Both the position numbers and the translations under genes were made by a program. A DNA stretch of 64,000 bases. It comes from a virus. This document shows positions 44,401-49,909 of the stretch, piece after piece; positions within the stretch are counted from its first letter, which is position 1; each line of letters starts with the position of its first letter. The stretch covers positions 46,956 through 110,955 of IMG/VR virus record IMGVR_UViG_3300031857_000047; one strand, given 5' to 3'. The notes below the pieces were generated by a model. That model made no database searches and was not told where the DNA came from. It was given only the letters and a program-made list of their open reading frames with translations.

Positions 44401-44806
44401 TGCCAGTCATACCAGTAGCCAAACTAGACACCGTTGATCCTAACTGAGACAGTTTGCCCGCAACAAAATTCATTTGATCGAGCTGTTTTTGTTGGGCTTT
44501 TAATTTTGCCTCATCTGCCTCCTTGAGTTTTTTATCAATCTCAAGTTGTTTATTATCCGCTTCTAGCTTTTTTTTCTGAGCTTCAGTAAGTTTATCTTGC
44601 GCTGCCTGTTGCTTTTTGGCTGCTGCCGCAAGTTTCTTTAATTCTTTTTCAAGTTCTTGTTGTGATTTTGCCTGTGCAGCTTTATCTTTACCAGTATTAT
44701 TGGCAATAACAGTCATGGCCGCAAGAAGTTGCTTTAGTGTAGCCTCCGTGGCTGCATTGTTTAATTGTATTGGCTGTCCGCCAAAATCACCAGTAACTTC
44801 TGCCAT
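41414..44806 (-). CDS. Tail tape-measure-like protein with C-terminal muralytic-type domain
   Basis: 1130 aa, ATG. Residues about 40-110 are a Lys/Gln/Ala-rich coiled coil, followed by small-residue-rich hydrophobic stretches around 120-190. Between about 520 and 680 are several hydrophobic helices (VAGGILIGSFLAYKGIIALA, IALVVGALYLAFKAL), the usual pattern of tape measures, and then an Ala/Glu/Lys-rich coiled segment. Residues about 810-1000 contain VAEKYESGGRGSGTVGWDKV and GGTSYGKKQISSKAGAMTDF, which resembles tail-associated peptidoglycan hydrolases that use an E-S-G-G ... S-Y-G-x-x-Q core; the catalytic Glu would be in YESGG. It would set tail length and help the tail tip cross the cell wall. 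It is divergent from gp26, with a late-type promoter on each strand between them. Tape measure is likely; the enzyme activity is inferred. Confidence 0.8.
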   Translation of the reverse strand: MAEVTGDFGGQPIQLNNAATEATLKQLLAAMTVIANNTGKDKAAQAKSQQELEKELKKLAAAAKKQQAAQDKLTEAQKKKLEADNKQLEIDKKLKEADEAKLKAQQKQLDQMNFVAGKLSQLGSTVSSLATGMTGMLSSLANLGDSLTSTAQVFTQIPIVGGVLGSMFGAVAGAAEKTYEAFKKSASVGANFGGSMTEMMDAATGAGLTFEQFSGILAKTGKDLALLGGDSEAGARRLAALGKQIKGTPLAGDLNRLGYSTEAINEGMASYAAQLAKTGALQGMSNSQLIAQTGSYLKDLDALTKLTGQSKKELEDQRNARMKDAQFRLIASKLDAESQKNLHSLMDSIPAEHQEGMKEIIATGTATSEAGKKALAFLPQSARNMMQLNQQIRTTGKMGANQAQQLNAAYQNEVKAFVKSGVAENMALHGDEASKRFFVGAADAAAREKTMGQIQAEQQKTAAERAAKEKELKDKQLDPASMEAYKNKIAETSNEFTKFLANSGLLDIMMESFRTLVDVVELVVVPAFRYVVDNFDNIVVAGGILIGSFLAYKGIIALATLKQSLQTLGITLSLAPLKAMAVNALSAAGNLLKMGVASFMALGPFAKIALVVGALYLAFKALYNSGWDLGTIFEAVGDKLYDIFVLGFKDLMTSILAFLGPKFGGISKDEAKARRESIAAERKDLKQRELVRDAKRAENRTARGVEEVQTDAKTATTEATEVKEKETVAGRAAARAKEKEVEAANKVAAAKEAEVAAAKAAAAGPSGVPGIDLSNPQKMFDSMVRRQKGETAGATNQPGASAVGGGGASSSAIGTGLGAVAEKYESGGRGSGTVGWDKVGGTSYGKKQISSKAGAMTDFLKFLDKTGKGDVAKKLREAGIEKDTGSTSGKAVDAWKEVVASGALGDSENEWLGQGYKQALNGLKDKSLQSRISGSRALQEMLFSTAVQHGPAGAQKIMNSVFKPGMTDEQLVKAVYAERGADGGKKHFGGSTANVQAGVVNRFGKEQQDIMGLLKTGGAPTATGNTPGSSVPTTAAVQSAVASGEAEAQRNPQAAADAARAAAAANDPRRTDRPQTAVAGARQETPESLLASLNTKMDQLIAINQKLKDVGESQLSATRGLSNDMFSYGA

Positions 44807-44832
44807 TTAGTTTAGACCTTGAAAACTGCGCA

Positions 44833-44840
44833 TATAAATA
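44833..44840 (+). promoter_or_regulatory. Late promoter TATAAATA for gp26
   Basis: Exact T4 late consensus TATAAATA, 33 bp upstream of the gp26 ATG, followed by CGGAG as ribosome-binding site. It is the only perfect consensus match found by eye in the window and sits exactly at a divergent gene start. Confidence 0.8.
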
Positions 44841-44855
44841 TACGACTAGATAAAG

Positions 44856-44863
44856 TATTTATC
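44856..44863 (-). promoter_or_regulatory. Late promoter GATAAATA for the tape measure gene
   Basis: Minus-strand GATAAATA, seven of eight consensus bases, 50 bp upstream of the tape measure ATG. Together with the plus-strand TATAAATA 16 bp away it forms a back-to-back promoter pair in the 67-bp gap. Confidence 0.6.
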
Positions 44864-44873
44864 GGAGATAAAA

Positions 44874-45740
44874 ATGCCAGATCAAACAATGCCGCAACCT
44901 GTTAAAAAACACAATCCACTTGCTAATTATTTTAGGCAACCCAAGTTGTATATGAAACTTCCCAGTCACGGACGCTTCTATCCAGAAGGCTCATTAGATC
45001 GCAGCGAGATCGACGAATACCCAGTCTATGCTATGACTGCTAAAGATGAGTTAATGTTTAAAACACCTGATGCTCTAATGAACGGTCAGGCCACTGTGGA
45101 AGTTATTCGGAGCTGTGTACCTGCTATTAAAGAACCGTGGCTAATGCCTAGTCTAGATTTAGATGCAGTACTTATTGCCATTCGAATTGCCACTTACGGC
45201 GAGCAAATGGATATTAATTCTAGCTGTCCAGAATGTAAACACTTTAACGAGTTTTCAATGAACCTCGTTCAGTATCTTGACGAAATTGCGCAAACTGATT
45301 ATAATACCGAAGTTAATGTACCTCCATTGAGCGTGCATATTAGACCGTACAGCTACAAAGAAATTAGTAAGGCTGCTATTAAAGGTCTAGAACAACAAAA
45401 AATATTCAGTATCGTTAACGACGAAACAATGCCTGATGAGGAAAAAATTGAAAAATTTGGAGAAAGTTTTGTTAAATTAACTCAACTTACTGTAGACGTT
45501 GTTGCAGGTTGTATTACAAAAATTATCACTCCCGAAGGTGAAGTTGAAGATCCTGCATTAATTAAAGAGTTTGTAGAGAATGCTCCTAGCGATATTTTCA
45601 ATTCTATTAATGAACGAGTGCTGACTCTAAAAGAGCAGATGGCATTAAAAGCACAGAACGTAGAATGTACAGAATGTCATCATAAATGGAATGTTGAAGT
45701 AACAATGGATCAAACAAATTTTTTCGGCAAAGGATCTTAA
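44874..45740 (+). CDS. 26: Baseplate hub / tail assembly protein gp26
   Basis: 288 aa in frame 0. It matches the T4_baseplate (gp26-type) family: LPSHGRFYPEGSL (29-41), YAMTAKDELMFKTPDALMNG (52-71), a helical centre, and two cysteine pairs, CPEC (118-121) and CTECHHKW (265-272), which together look like a zinc-ribbon split by a long insert. In T4 gp26 acts in hub assembly. It is the only gene of its plus-strand unit and faces away from the tape measure. Just before the stop, codons AAT TTT TTC form a slippery sequence leading into a -1 frame that stays open for a further 75 codons (see the next two entries). That arrangement suggests a tail-assembly chaperone role. Confidence 0.92.
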   Translation: MPDQTMPQPVKKHNPLANYFRQPKLYMKLPSHGRFYPEGSLDRSEIDEYPVYAMTAKDELMFKTPDALMNGQATVEVIRSCVPAIKEPWLMPSLDLDAVLIAIRIATYGEQMDINSSCPECKHFNEFSMNLVQYLDEIAQTDYNTEVNVPPLSVHIRPYSYKEISKAAIKGLEQQKIFSIVNDETMPDEEKIEKFGESFVKLTQLTVDVVAGCITKIITPEGEVEDPALIKEFVENAPSDIFNSINERVLTLKEQMALKAQNVECTECHHKWNVEVTMDQTNFFGKGS

Positions 45741-45762
45741 CACTGCCTCAGGCTGAGATCCT
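45716..45762 (+). other. Candidate programmed -1 ribosomal frameshift signal
   Basis: The gp26 codons run CAA ACA AAT TTT TTC GGC. Two overlapping X-XXY-YYZ heptamers are present: A AAT TTT (45716-45722) and T TTT TTC (45719-45725). After TTTTTTC come 5 nt (GGCAA), then AGGATCT (45731-45737), which pairs perfectly with AGATCCT (45756-45762): a 7-bp stem with an 18-nt loop that contains the gp26 stop codon. Heptamer, spacer and stem match the layout of known -1 sites; phage P2 gene E uses T TTT TTG. The -1 frame is exactly that of the downstream open frame. Seen directly; activity is inferred. Confidence 0.75.
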
Positions 45763-45952
45763 AGAATATGTTAAGTCGTTGGAAAAAGAGGCTGTGGCTA
45801 TTAAGAAAGATGCACTTAAAATATGTTGGTATATGAGAGGTATGAGTTATGAAGAGGCTATGAATCTCAGCTACGAAGAACGTTCACTTGTTGGAGAAAT
45901 TATCAAAGACAATTTAGAAACTACTAAGAAAAGCGGATTACCGTTCTTCTAA
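45725..45952 (+). CDS. -1-frame C-terminal extension of gp26 (gp26-X fusion), conserved-looking helical domain
   Basis: Open frame of 75 codons in the -1 frame relative to gp26, stop TAA at 45950-45952. It has no ATG, GTG or TTG before codon 19 (TTG at 45779, with no ribosome-binding site), so expression most simply needs frameshifting. The fusion would keep gp26 residues 1-284 and total 359 aa. The product is protein-like: LPQAEILEYVKSLEKEAVAI, LKICWYMRGMSYEEAMNLSY, IIKDNLETTKKSGLPFF, an amphipathic helical domain. I recall small proteins with WYMRG ... NLETTKK-GLPFF ends next to gp26 in other T4-type phages, where no start is obvious either. A role as the long form of a tape-measure chaperone, like lambda GT, is inferred. 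Alternative: a separate 57-aa protein from TTG 45779. Confidence 0.7.
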   Translation, partial: RQRILTLPQAEILEYVKSLEKEAVAIKKDALKICWYMRGMSYEEAMNLSYEERSLVGEIIKDNLETTKKSGLPFF

Positions 45953-45954
45953 TA

Positions 45955-45980
45955 AAAAAGGACTCCTAGGAGTCCTTTTT
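45955..45980. terminator. Bidirectional intrinsic terminator between gp26 and the convergent 422-aa gene
   Basis: A perfect 26-bp palindrome (five A, GGACTCCT, AGGAGTCC, five T) between convergent genes, 2 bp after the -1-frame stop and 5 bp before the stop of the minus-strand gene. A-runs and T-runs at both ends make it able to act on both strands. Its location after the 45952 stop, rather than after the gp26 stop at 45740, supports the -1 frame being part of the gene. Confidence 0.85.
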
Positions 45981-45985
45981 GTTTG

Positions 45986-47254
45986 TTAACGCTTTCTAAA
46001 CAAACTGAAACTTTCTGAAACTTTCTCTCTAACTTTAGTTGGCTTTGAAGTTCCCATAATATTTCTACGGTCAGCATCAATCGATTCTTGAGCAGCTGGT
46101 GCTGCTGCCTTTGCTTTCATTCCTTTTCTAATTTTACCTAATGTATTCGAACCGTATTCTGCTTGTTTACGAACAGCATTAAGTGCTTGTCCAGGTAATG
46201 GTTTACCGGTTTCTTTGTCAAATGTTGGCTCACCAATATTGGTCGCACGTTTGAGTCCTACAGTGGCTACAGGATTTGCAATAACTTTTTCACCGCTTGG
46301 TGAAGTTGTGGTTGCTCCAGGTTCAGCAGCTGGTTTAGGATTTGGTTTACCAGTTTTAGTATCGAATCCGTATGGTGCTTCTGCTTTGGCAGCTTCGCGA
46401 TTCTTTTTCATCTGTGCAGGGCTTGCTACACCAGTTTGTGTGTTGTAGTTTGGTTCATCAGCTGCTGGTGCTGCTGGCTCAGTTGTTGCTGCTGGTGCAG
46501 GTTGAGTCGGTGCTGAAGCAGCAGGCGCAGCATTTGGATTACCTGGTTTAGCTTTGTTAGTTTTGCTAGTAGGAGTATTGGCCATTGTATTAGGCTTTGC
46601 AGATGCTCCTGCTTTTGCCAATTGTCCTGCCATGTTAGCCATTGCACCACTATCAGCTGGAGCTTCTGCGCCACCTGCTGCCGGTTTTGCAGCAGGAGCC
46701 GCTGGCTTAGCGGCAGGAGCAGCACCTACTTCTTTTTGTAATGTTGCTAAAATTCTTTGCTTGCCTTTCTTATCAAGTTTGTCAATATTTGCTTTAACTT
46801 GAGCATAGGCGGTACCACCTGCTGCGGGTGCAGGTTCACTTGCCGGAGCTCCGCTTGCTGCCGGTGCCGAAGCTGCTCCACCACTTGCTGCAGGTGTAGT
46901 ATTACTTGCCGGTGCTGAAGTTGCAGGTGCCGAAGCTGCTCCACTACCTGCTGCCGTTGTTGTCTTAGTTTTTGGAGCTGCTTTAGCTGTAGGAGTTGTT
47001 CCAGCTGTTGCTGTATTGTCTGCCGGAGCTGCTCCAGCGTCTGCTGCTGGTTCGTCGCCTGCGCCTGCTACTGTGGCTTTACCTGCCTGAAATCCTTTTT
47101 TAACAGCAGACCCTAGACCTGCTACGCCGCCTGCTACTGCGCCAACACCTTTAGCAACAGTACCTGCAACTTTACCGATGCCGGCTCCAATTTTATTTAG
47201 AATAGGACCTTCGTCTAATTGGTTGTTTTCTACTAATATTTCTGTAATTTTCAT
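45986..47254 (-). CDS. Low-complexity Ala/Pro/Gly-rich protein with N-terminal capsid-targeting-like peptide
   Basis: 422 aa. Begins MKITEILVENNQLDEGPILN: L-V-E (7-9) and L-D-E (13-15) fit the gp21 cleavage rule L/I-x-E, and the short M-K-I-x-E-I-L-x-E start resembles the capsid-targeting peptides of T4 internal proteins. A Gly-rich stretch of small residues (about 20-65) follows, then about 300 residues of Ala, Pro, Thr and Gly (PAASGGAASAPAASGAPASE type). A module YAQVKANIDKLDKKGKQRIL (about 150-170) recurs at the C-terminus of the upstream 493-aa protein. The C-terminus is basic (EKVSESFSLFRKR), recalling SLFRGRR of the core-like protein. Probably an internal, possibly injected, head protein; inferred. 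Confidence 0.65.
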   Translation of the reverse strand: MKITEILVENNQLDEGPILNKIGAGIGKVAGTVAKGVGAVAGGVAGLGSAVKKGFQAGKATVAGAGDEPAADAGAAPADNTATAGTTPTAKAAPKTKTTTAAGSGAASAPATSAPASNTTPAASGGAASAPAASGAPASEPAPAAGGTAYAQVKANIDKLDKKGKQRILATLQKEVGAAPAAKPAAPAAKPAAGGAEAPADSGAMANMAGQLAKAGASAKPNTMANTPTSKTNKAKPGNPNAAPAASAPTQPAPAATTEPAAPAADEPNYNTQTGVASPAQMKKNREAAKAEAPYGFDTKTGKPNPKPAAEPGATTTSPSGEKVIANPVATVGLKRATNIGEPTFDKETGKPLPGQALNAVRKQAEYGSNTLGKIRKGMKAKAAAPAAQESIDADRRNIMGTSKPTKVREKVSESFSLFRKR

Positions 47255-47255
47255 T

Positions 47256-48737
47256 TTATGAAGTTCCTAATTGTTTTTGTAGATACGCAGTAAGGCGTCG
47301 TTTACTTTTTTTATCTAGTTTAGCTAAGTCTGCTTTAACTTGAGCGTATAATGTTGCACCAGCATCCTGAGTTCCTGCACTAGATATTTTTAAAGATTTA
47401 TACACAGTGTCAATGGCAGTAGTGTCTACTCCTTGACTAGTTAAAAACTTTTTAAGTTCTTCACTGTCAGTAGGTGCACCAGCTTTTTGCCAAGCTGAAT
47501 TTAATTTGTCAGCGGTGATCTTGGTAGTTAAATTGGTACCAACTGTGCGAGCTTTATCCATTGCTTTGCCAGCAAATCCTTTGATGACATCCATTGGCCC
47601 TTCGTTGAGTTGCGATTCAGTAATGCGTTTGAACACTAGATATACTTGTCCTTCACTTAAAGGACGAACTTGTTGTTCTATAGATTCTTTTTTAGTTAGA
47701 CTGCCCTTGACCCCCGCACCGGCAACCGCACCTTGTGCAGCAGCACCGAGATATTTGGTAGCTTCTTGAGCAGCCTGTGCTGCTTGACTGATCATAGTTC
47801 TACTAGCTTGATCAGAAGCTATTTGAGCTATGTATTGTTTATCATTAAATGTATCAGCAATCATACCTTCAAGTGACTTCCAAGTGGCTGCACTTTGTTC
47901 ATAGTCGCCTGCTTTCCAATATTGTCCCGCCTCGCTAAACAATTTTTTAGCTGTGTTTATATCTTCTGGAGTTCCTACTAGACCTTTAATTTCAAAATTA
48001 GCCCATCGTGTACCCAATTCTCCGCCAACTTCATCAAAGATCTGATTCATGTTCAAACGAAGTGCATTAGGGAACATAGTGTCCTTAACAACCTGCGCAC
48101 CGCCTTTGATCGCATCGCCTAGCAATTCAAAAGTTTTACCTGCAATAAAACCGTAGGCCGCAGTTTTAATACCTTTACCAATAGCTGTTGAAAGTTTTTC
48201 ACCTTTGAGTAATTCTACAGCGCCTCGCAGTACTTGACCAGCAATTGCGCCACCAACTGGGCCTCCTGCTAATGAAGCGATTGCAGTAAGCACACCTACA
48301 ATCGCTGCTGTTTTTCCAGGATTTTCTTTAGCCCATATCCCCATTTGAGAAATACCATCTAGTATTTTGCTGTCCGGAAACTTGGTATTAATTTTATTCT
48401 TTAATTGATCAAACTTTTGATCAAAGGCTTTAACTGGAGTTGTATCCTGTAGCCATTTACCGATATTATCAACAATCTCGTTGGCTTTTTTACCAACATC
48501 GATCCCTTTGCCTAACATGGTTCTATTACCGCCTGCGTCAGTTGCAGATTTTTCTACGGCACCAAATATAGATTTGATTTGATCAGGACTAAGGCTAGCT
48601 TCAATTAAAGGCCGTAATTCATGATAAATGCCTTCAACAACAGTACGTTGTTCTTGATCAAGGCCATGACACGATTCTAATAGAATTTTATTAGAATTAT
48701 TCATATGTTGTTCAAATAATATATTGCTGATTCTCAT
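47256..48737 (-). CDS. Putative internal head protein with several gp21-type cleavage sites
   Basis: 493 aa, ATG. Starts MRISNILFEQ with L-F-E at 7-9, and further L/I-x-E sites lie at 44-46 (LIE), 360-362 (LSE) and 377-379 (LNE), the last two just before GQVYLVFKR and GPMDVIKGFAGKAMDKARTV. Residues 144-170 (AAIVGVLTAIASLAGGPVGG) are hydrophobic and glycine-spaced, suggesting a membrane-active helix. A helical domain spans 230-330. The C-terminal 30 residues (YAQVKADLAKLDKKSKRRLT) match the module in the 422-aa protein. N-terminal and internal sites suggest proteolytic processing in the prohead. It ends one base before the next ATG. Function unknown; an ejection protein is a reasonable hypothesis. 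Confidence 0.65.
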   Translation of the reverse strand: MRISNILFEQHMNNSNKILLESCHGLDQEQRTVVEGIYHELRPLIEASLSPDQIKSIFGAVEKSATDAGGNRTMLGKGIDVGKKANEIVDNIGKWLQDTTPVKAFDQKFDQLKNKINTKFPDSKILDGISQMGIWAKENPGKTAAIVGVLTAIASLAGGPVGGAIAGQVLRGAVELLKGEKLSTAIGKGIKTAAYGFIAGKTFELLGDAIKGGAQVVKDTMFPNALRLNMNQIFDEVGGELGTRWANFEIKGLVGTPEDINTAKKLFSEAGQYWKAGDYEQSAATWKSLEGMIADTFNDKQYIAQIASDQASRTMISQAAQAAQEATKYLGAAAQGAVAGAGVKGSLTKKESIEQQVRPLSEGQVYLVFKRITESQLNEGPMDVIKGFAGKAMDKARTVGTNLTTKITADKLNSAWQKAGAPTDSEELKKFLTSQGVDTTAIDTVYKSLKISSAGTQDAGATLYAQVKADLAKLDKKSKRRLTAYLQKQLGTS

Positions 48738-48863
48738 AAGTATTCAAAGATTAATATGTTATTTATTGTAATTGTGAGCTGAAGCTCACATTCGTTTTCG
48801 CTTTCGCTCAACGAATTTTCTTTCTTCTAAACATTGTTGATTATAATAATTGCGAAGCAATTT

Positions 48864-48939
48864 AAGTATTATGCAGATTGTTCAGTCATACTTAGCCCTT
48901 GCGGGCTAAGAAGCATTATGCGAGTTGCACAGTACATAC
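48864..48939. repeat. Imperfect direct repeat (28/29 nt) flanking an 8-bp hairpin
   Basis: AAGTATTATGCAGATTG onward (48864-48891) and AAGCATTATGCGAGTTG onward (48911-48939) are about 75% identical, 47 nt apart, and separated by the CTTAGCCC/GGGCTAAG hairpin. On the minus strand each unit ends a tiny frame (CNSHNAS stop and LNNLHNT stop) and is followed by a hairpin, suggesting duplication of a unit of tail plus hairpin. Confidence 0.5.
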
Positions 48940-49057
48940 AGCGTTATGGCAATTACAGAGGCGGTCATCCGGTACCTCGAGCCACGTCTTATTAATGACG
49001 GCGGATTGCTACACAAACGCAGTCTTGCATAACAACCGTGGGTTTTTCTCCCATCTT

Positions 49058-49204
49058 TTAGCCTTGATATAATACTTTCTTGTACAGTAAACCGGTTCTG
49101 TAGGCATATCCGATCGTGGTCCTGTTAAGGATACTACTGTACAACCCCTCTACCAAGTAGGGAATTCCATTGACTGCGATCCGAGATCCAGCTTTAAGGG
49201 CACA
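49058..49204 (-). other. 48-codon protein-like open frame lacking a standard start codon
   Basis: After an in-frame TAG at 49207-49205 the frame is open to TAA at 49058. It reads LKAGSRIAVNGIPYLVEGLY then SSILNRTTIGYAYRTGLLYK and KVLYQG: alternating hydrophobic strands with Gly/Tyr turns, like a small SH3-type beta protein. There is no ATG or GTG; the first TTG would give only 32 residues. Options are a non-standard start, a decayed gene, or a fragment left by recombination near the GIY-YIG gene. The same bases also form the 10-bp stem described for this region, so it may instead be chance coding within an RNA. Confidence 0.3.
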
Positions 49205-49252
49205 CTAACAACGCCGGTGCGGGCTTATTTGGCAGTTATTTGCCTAGATTTA

Positions 49253-49678
49253 TTAGCCTTTGAGTATATGTGAGCCATGTACACGGACAGAAATCTGTCC
49301 GTTATAATAGTCTTTTGATTCTAAAACTTTGTGATTAAATTGTTCTCTAGCTTCTATGTAAGAGCATTGCGCCTTGGATGTACAGTAAAATAATATGTCT
49401 CTACGGAAATTTTCTTTGCCTAATTGTTCCACATCCTTGCTTAATTCAACGTTTGACCCGTAATAATCACGCCAATCGCTGTCTATTTTAGAACGTATCT
49501 TCTTTTTCTTCTTGTTGCCGTTTTTGAGTTTTACTGTTTTGTAGCTAGTTTTTGAGAATTTGGCTAGTTTTTTGCCTATGTATTTCCTGCCAGTAATATT
49601 ATTAGTAATAAGATAAACGAATCCTACGCAAGTTTCGGGTAGCTCTTCTATTAACTGATTTTCATAATACCATGACAT
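49253..49678 (-). CDS. GIY-YIG family endonuclease (Seg-like)
   Basis: 141 aa, ATG at 49678. Core motifs: GFVYLITNNITGRKYIGKKL (GIY and YIG elements), a Lys/Arg-rich insert (KLKNGNKKKKKIR), DWRDYYGSNVELSKDVEQLG, and SYIEAREQFNHKVL, whose Glu should bind the metal. Such proteins are homing-type endonucleases in T4 (segA-G), but short single-domain versions like this are common in T4-type phages and may act in DNA repair or recombination. It begins directly after the 76-aa gene in the gp46/gp47 unit, which fits either. No DNA-binding C-terminal domain is visible. Confidence 0.85.
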   Translation of the reverse strand: MSWYYENQLIEELPETCVGFVYLITNNITGRKYIGKKLAKFSKTSYKTVKLKNGNKKKKKIRSKIDSDWRDYYGSNVELSKDVEQLGKENFRRDILFYCTSKAQCSYIEAREQFNHKVLESKDYYNGQISVRVHGSHILKG

Positions 49679-49909
49679 TCACTTAGTTATTGTCTTGGGC
49701 CTTCCTATCATGCCTTTTCTGGATCTTTTGCGTTCTTCACGCTTTGCCTGTATTTCTACCCTGCGGGTGCTTGCTTCGTTGCGTATTTCACTTAGCCAAT
49801 ATCGTGCCTTAATGCCTGCTTCGTCTGAGCCTTTATATTCAAATCGTTCCTGCCACTTAAAATATTCCTGAAAAGCAGCAATCATTTTGTCGTGGCTTTC
49901 TGTAGTCAA
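49679..49909 (-). CDS. Small conserved basic protein downstream of gp46
   Basis: 76 aa. An N-terminal helix (MIAAFQEYFKWQERFEYKGS), a central helix (EAGIKARYWLSEIRNEASTR) and a very basic tail (KREERKRSRKGMIGRPKTIT). Its ATG overlaps the gp46 TGA (ATGA) and its stop nearly abuts the GIY-YIG ATG, so the genes are translationally coupled. Small proteins of this kind next to gp46 occur in T4-type marine phages. The basic tail suggests nucleic acid binding, but I know no function. Confidence 0.65.
   Translation of the reverse strand: MTTESHDKMIAAFQEYFKWQERFEYKGSDEAGIKARYWLSEIRNEASTRRVEIQAKREERKRSRKGMIGRPKTITK

Larger units (their letters stand above)
48738..49252 (-). other. 515-bp region without assigned gene: hairpins, direct repeats and very short open frames
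   Basis: No ORF of normal size or tRNA cloverleaf was found. Hairpins: 48773-48790 (TGTGAGCT/AGCTCACA), 48791-48815 (TTCGTT/AACGAA), 48848-48862 (AATTGC-GAA-GCAATT) and 48891-48910 (CTTAGCCC-TTGC-GGGCTAAG). Long-range stems: TTGTACAGTA (49080-49089) with TACTGTACAA (49135-49144), enclosing TATCC/GGATA. Minus-strand tiny frames with ATG: 49054-48992 (20 aa, MGEKPTVVMQDCVCVAIRRH, with AAGG upstream) and 48968-48906 (20 aa, MTASVIAITLYVLCNSHNAS, coupled by ATGA to a short GTG frame). The region could be a structured RNA, an array of micropeptides, or decayed genes. It lies between the GIY-YIG gene and the 493-aa gene, and is transcribed if those two are co-expressed. Confidence 0.5.

Noticed and set aside
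48896-49072. Plus-strand 57-codon frame from TTG 48899
   Set aside because: No ribosome-binding site, wrong strand for the neighbouring units, and better explained as the antisense of the hairpin region, though the region itself is reported.
49080-49144. Group I intron core associated with the GIY-YIG nuclease
   Set aside because: A long stem exists, but the P/Q/R/S core elements could not be placed, and the neighbouring genes are not visibly split.
48738-49252. tRNA or tmRNA gene in the unassigned region
   Set aside because: No T-loop of the GTTCGAATC type, CCA-ready acceptor or tmRNA tag frame was found on either strand, despite many hairpins.
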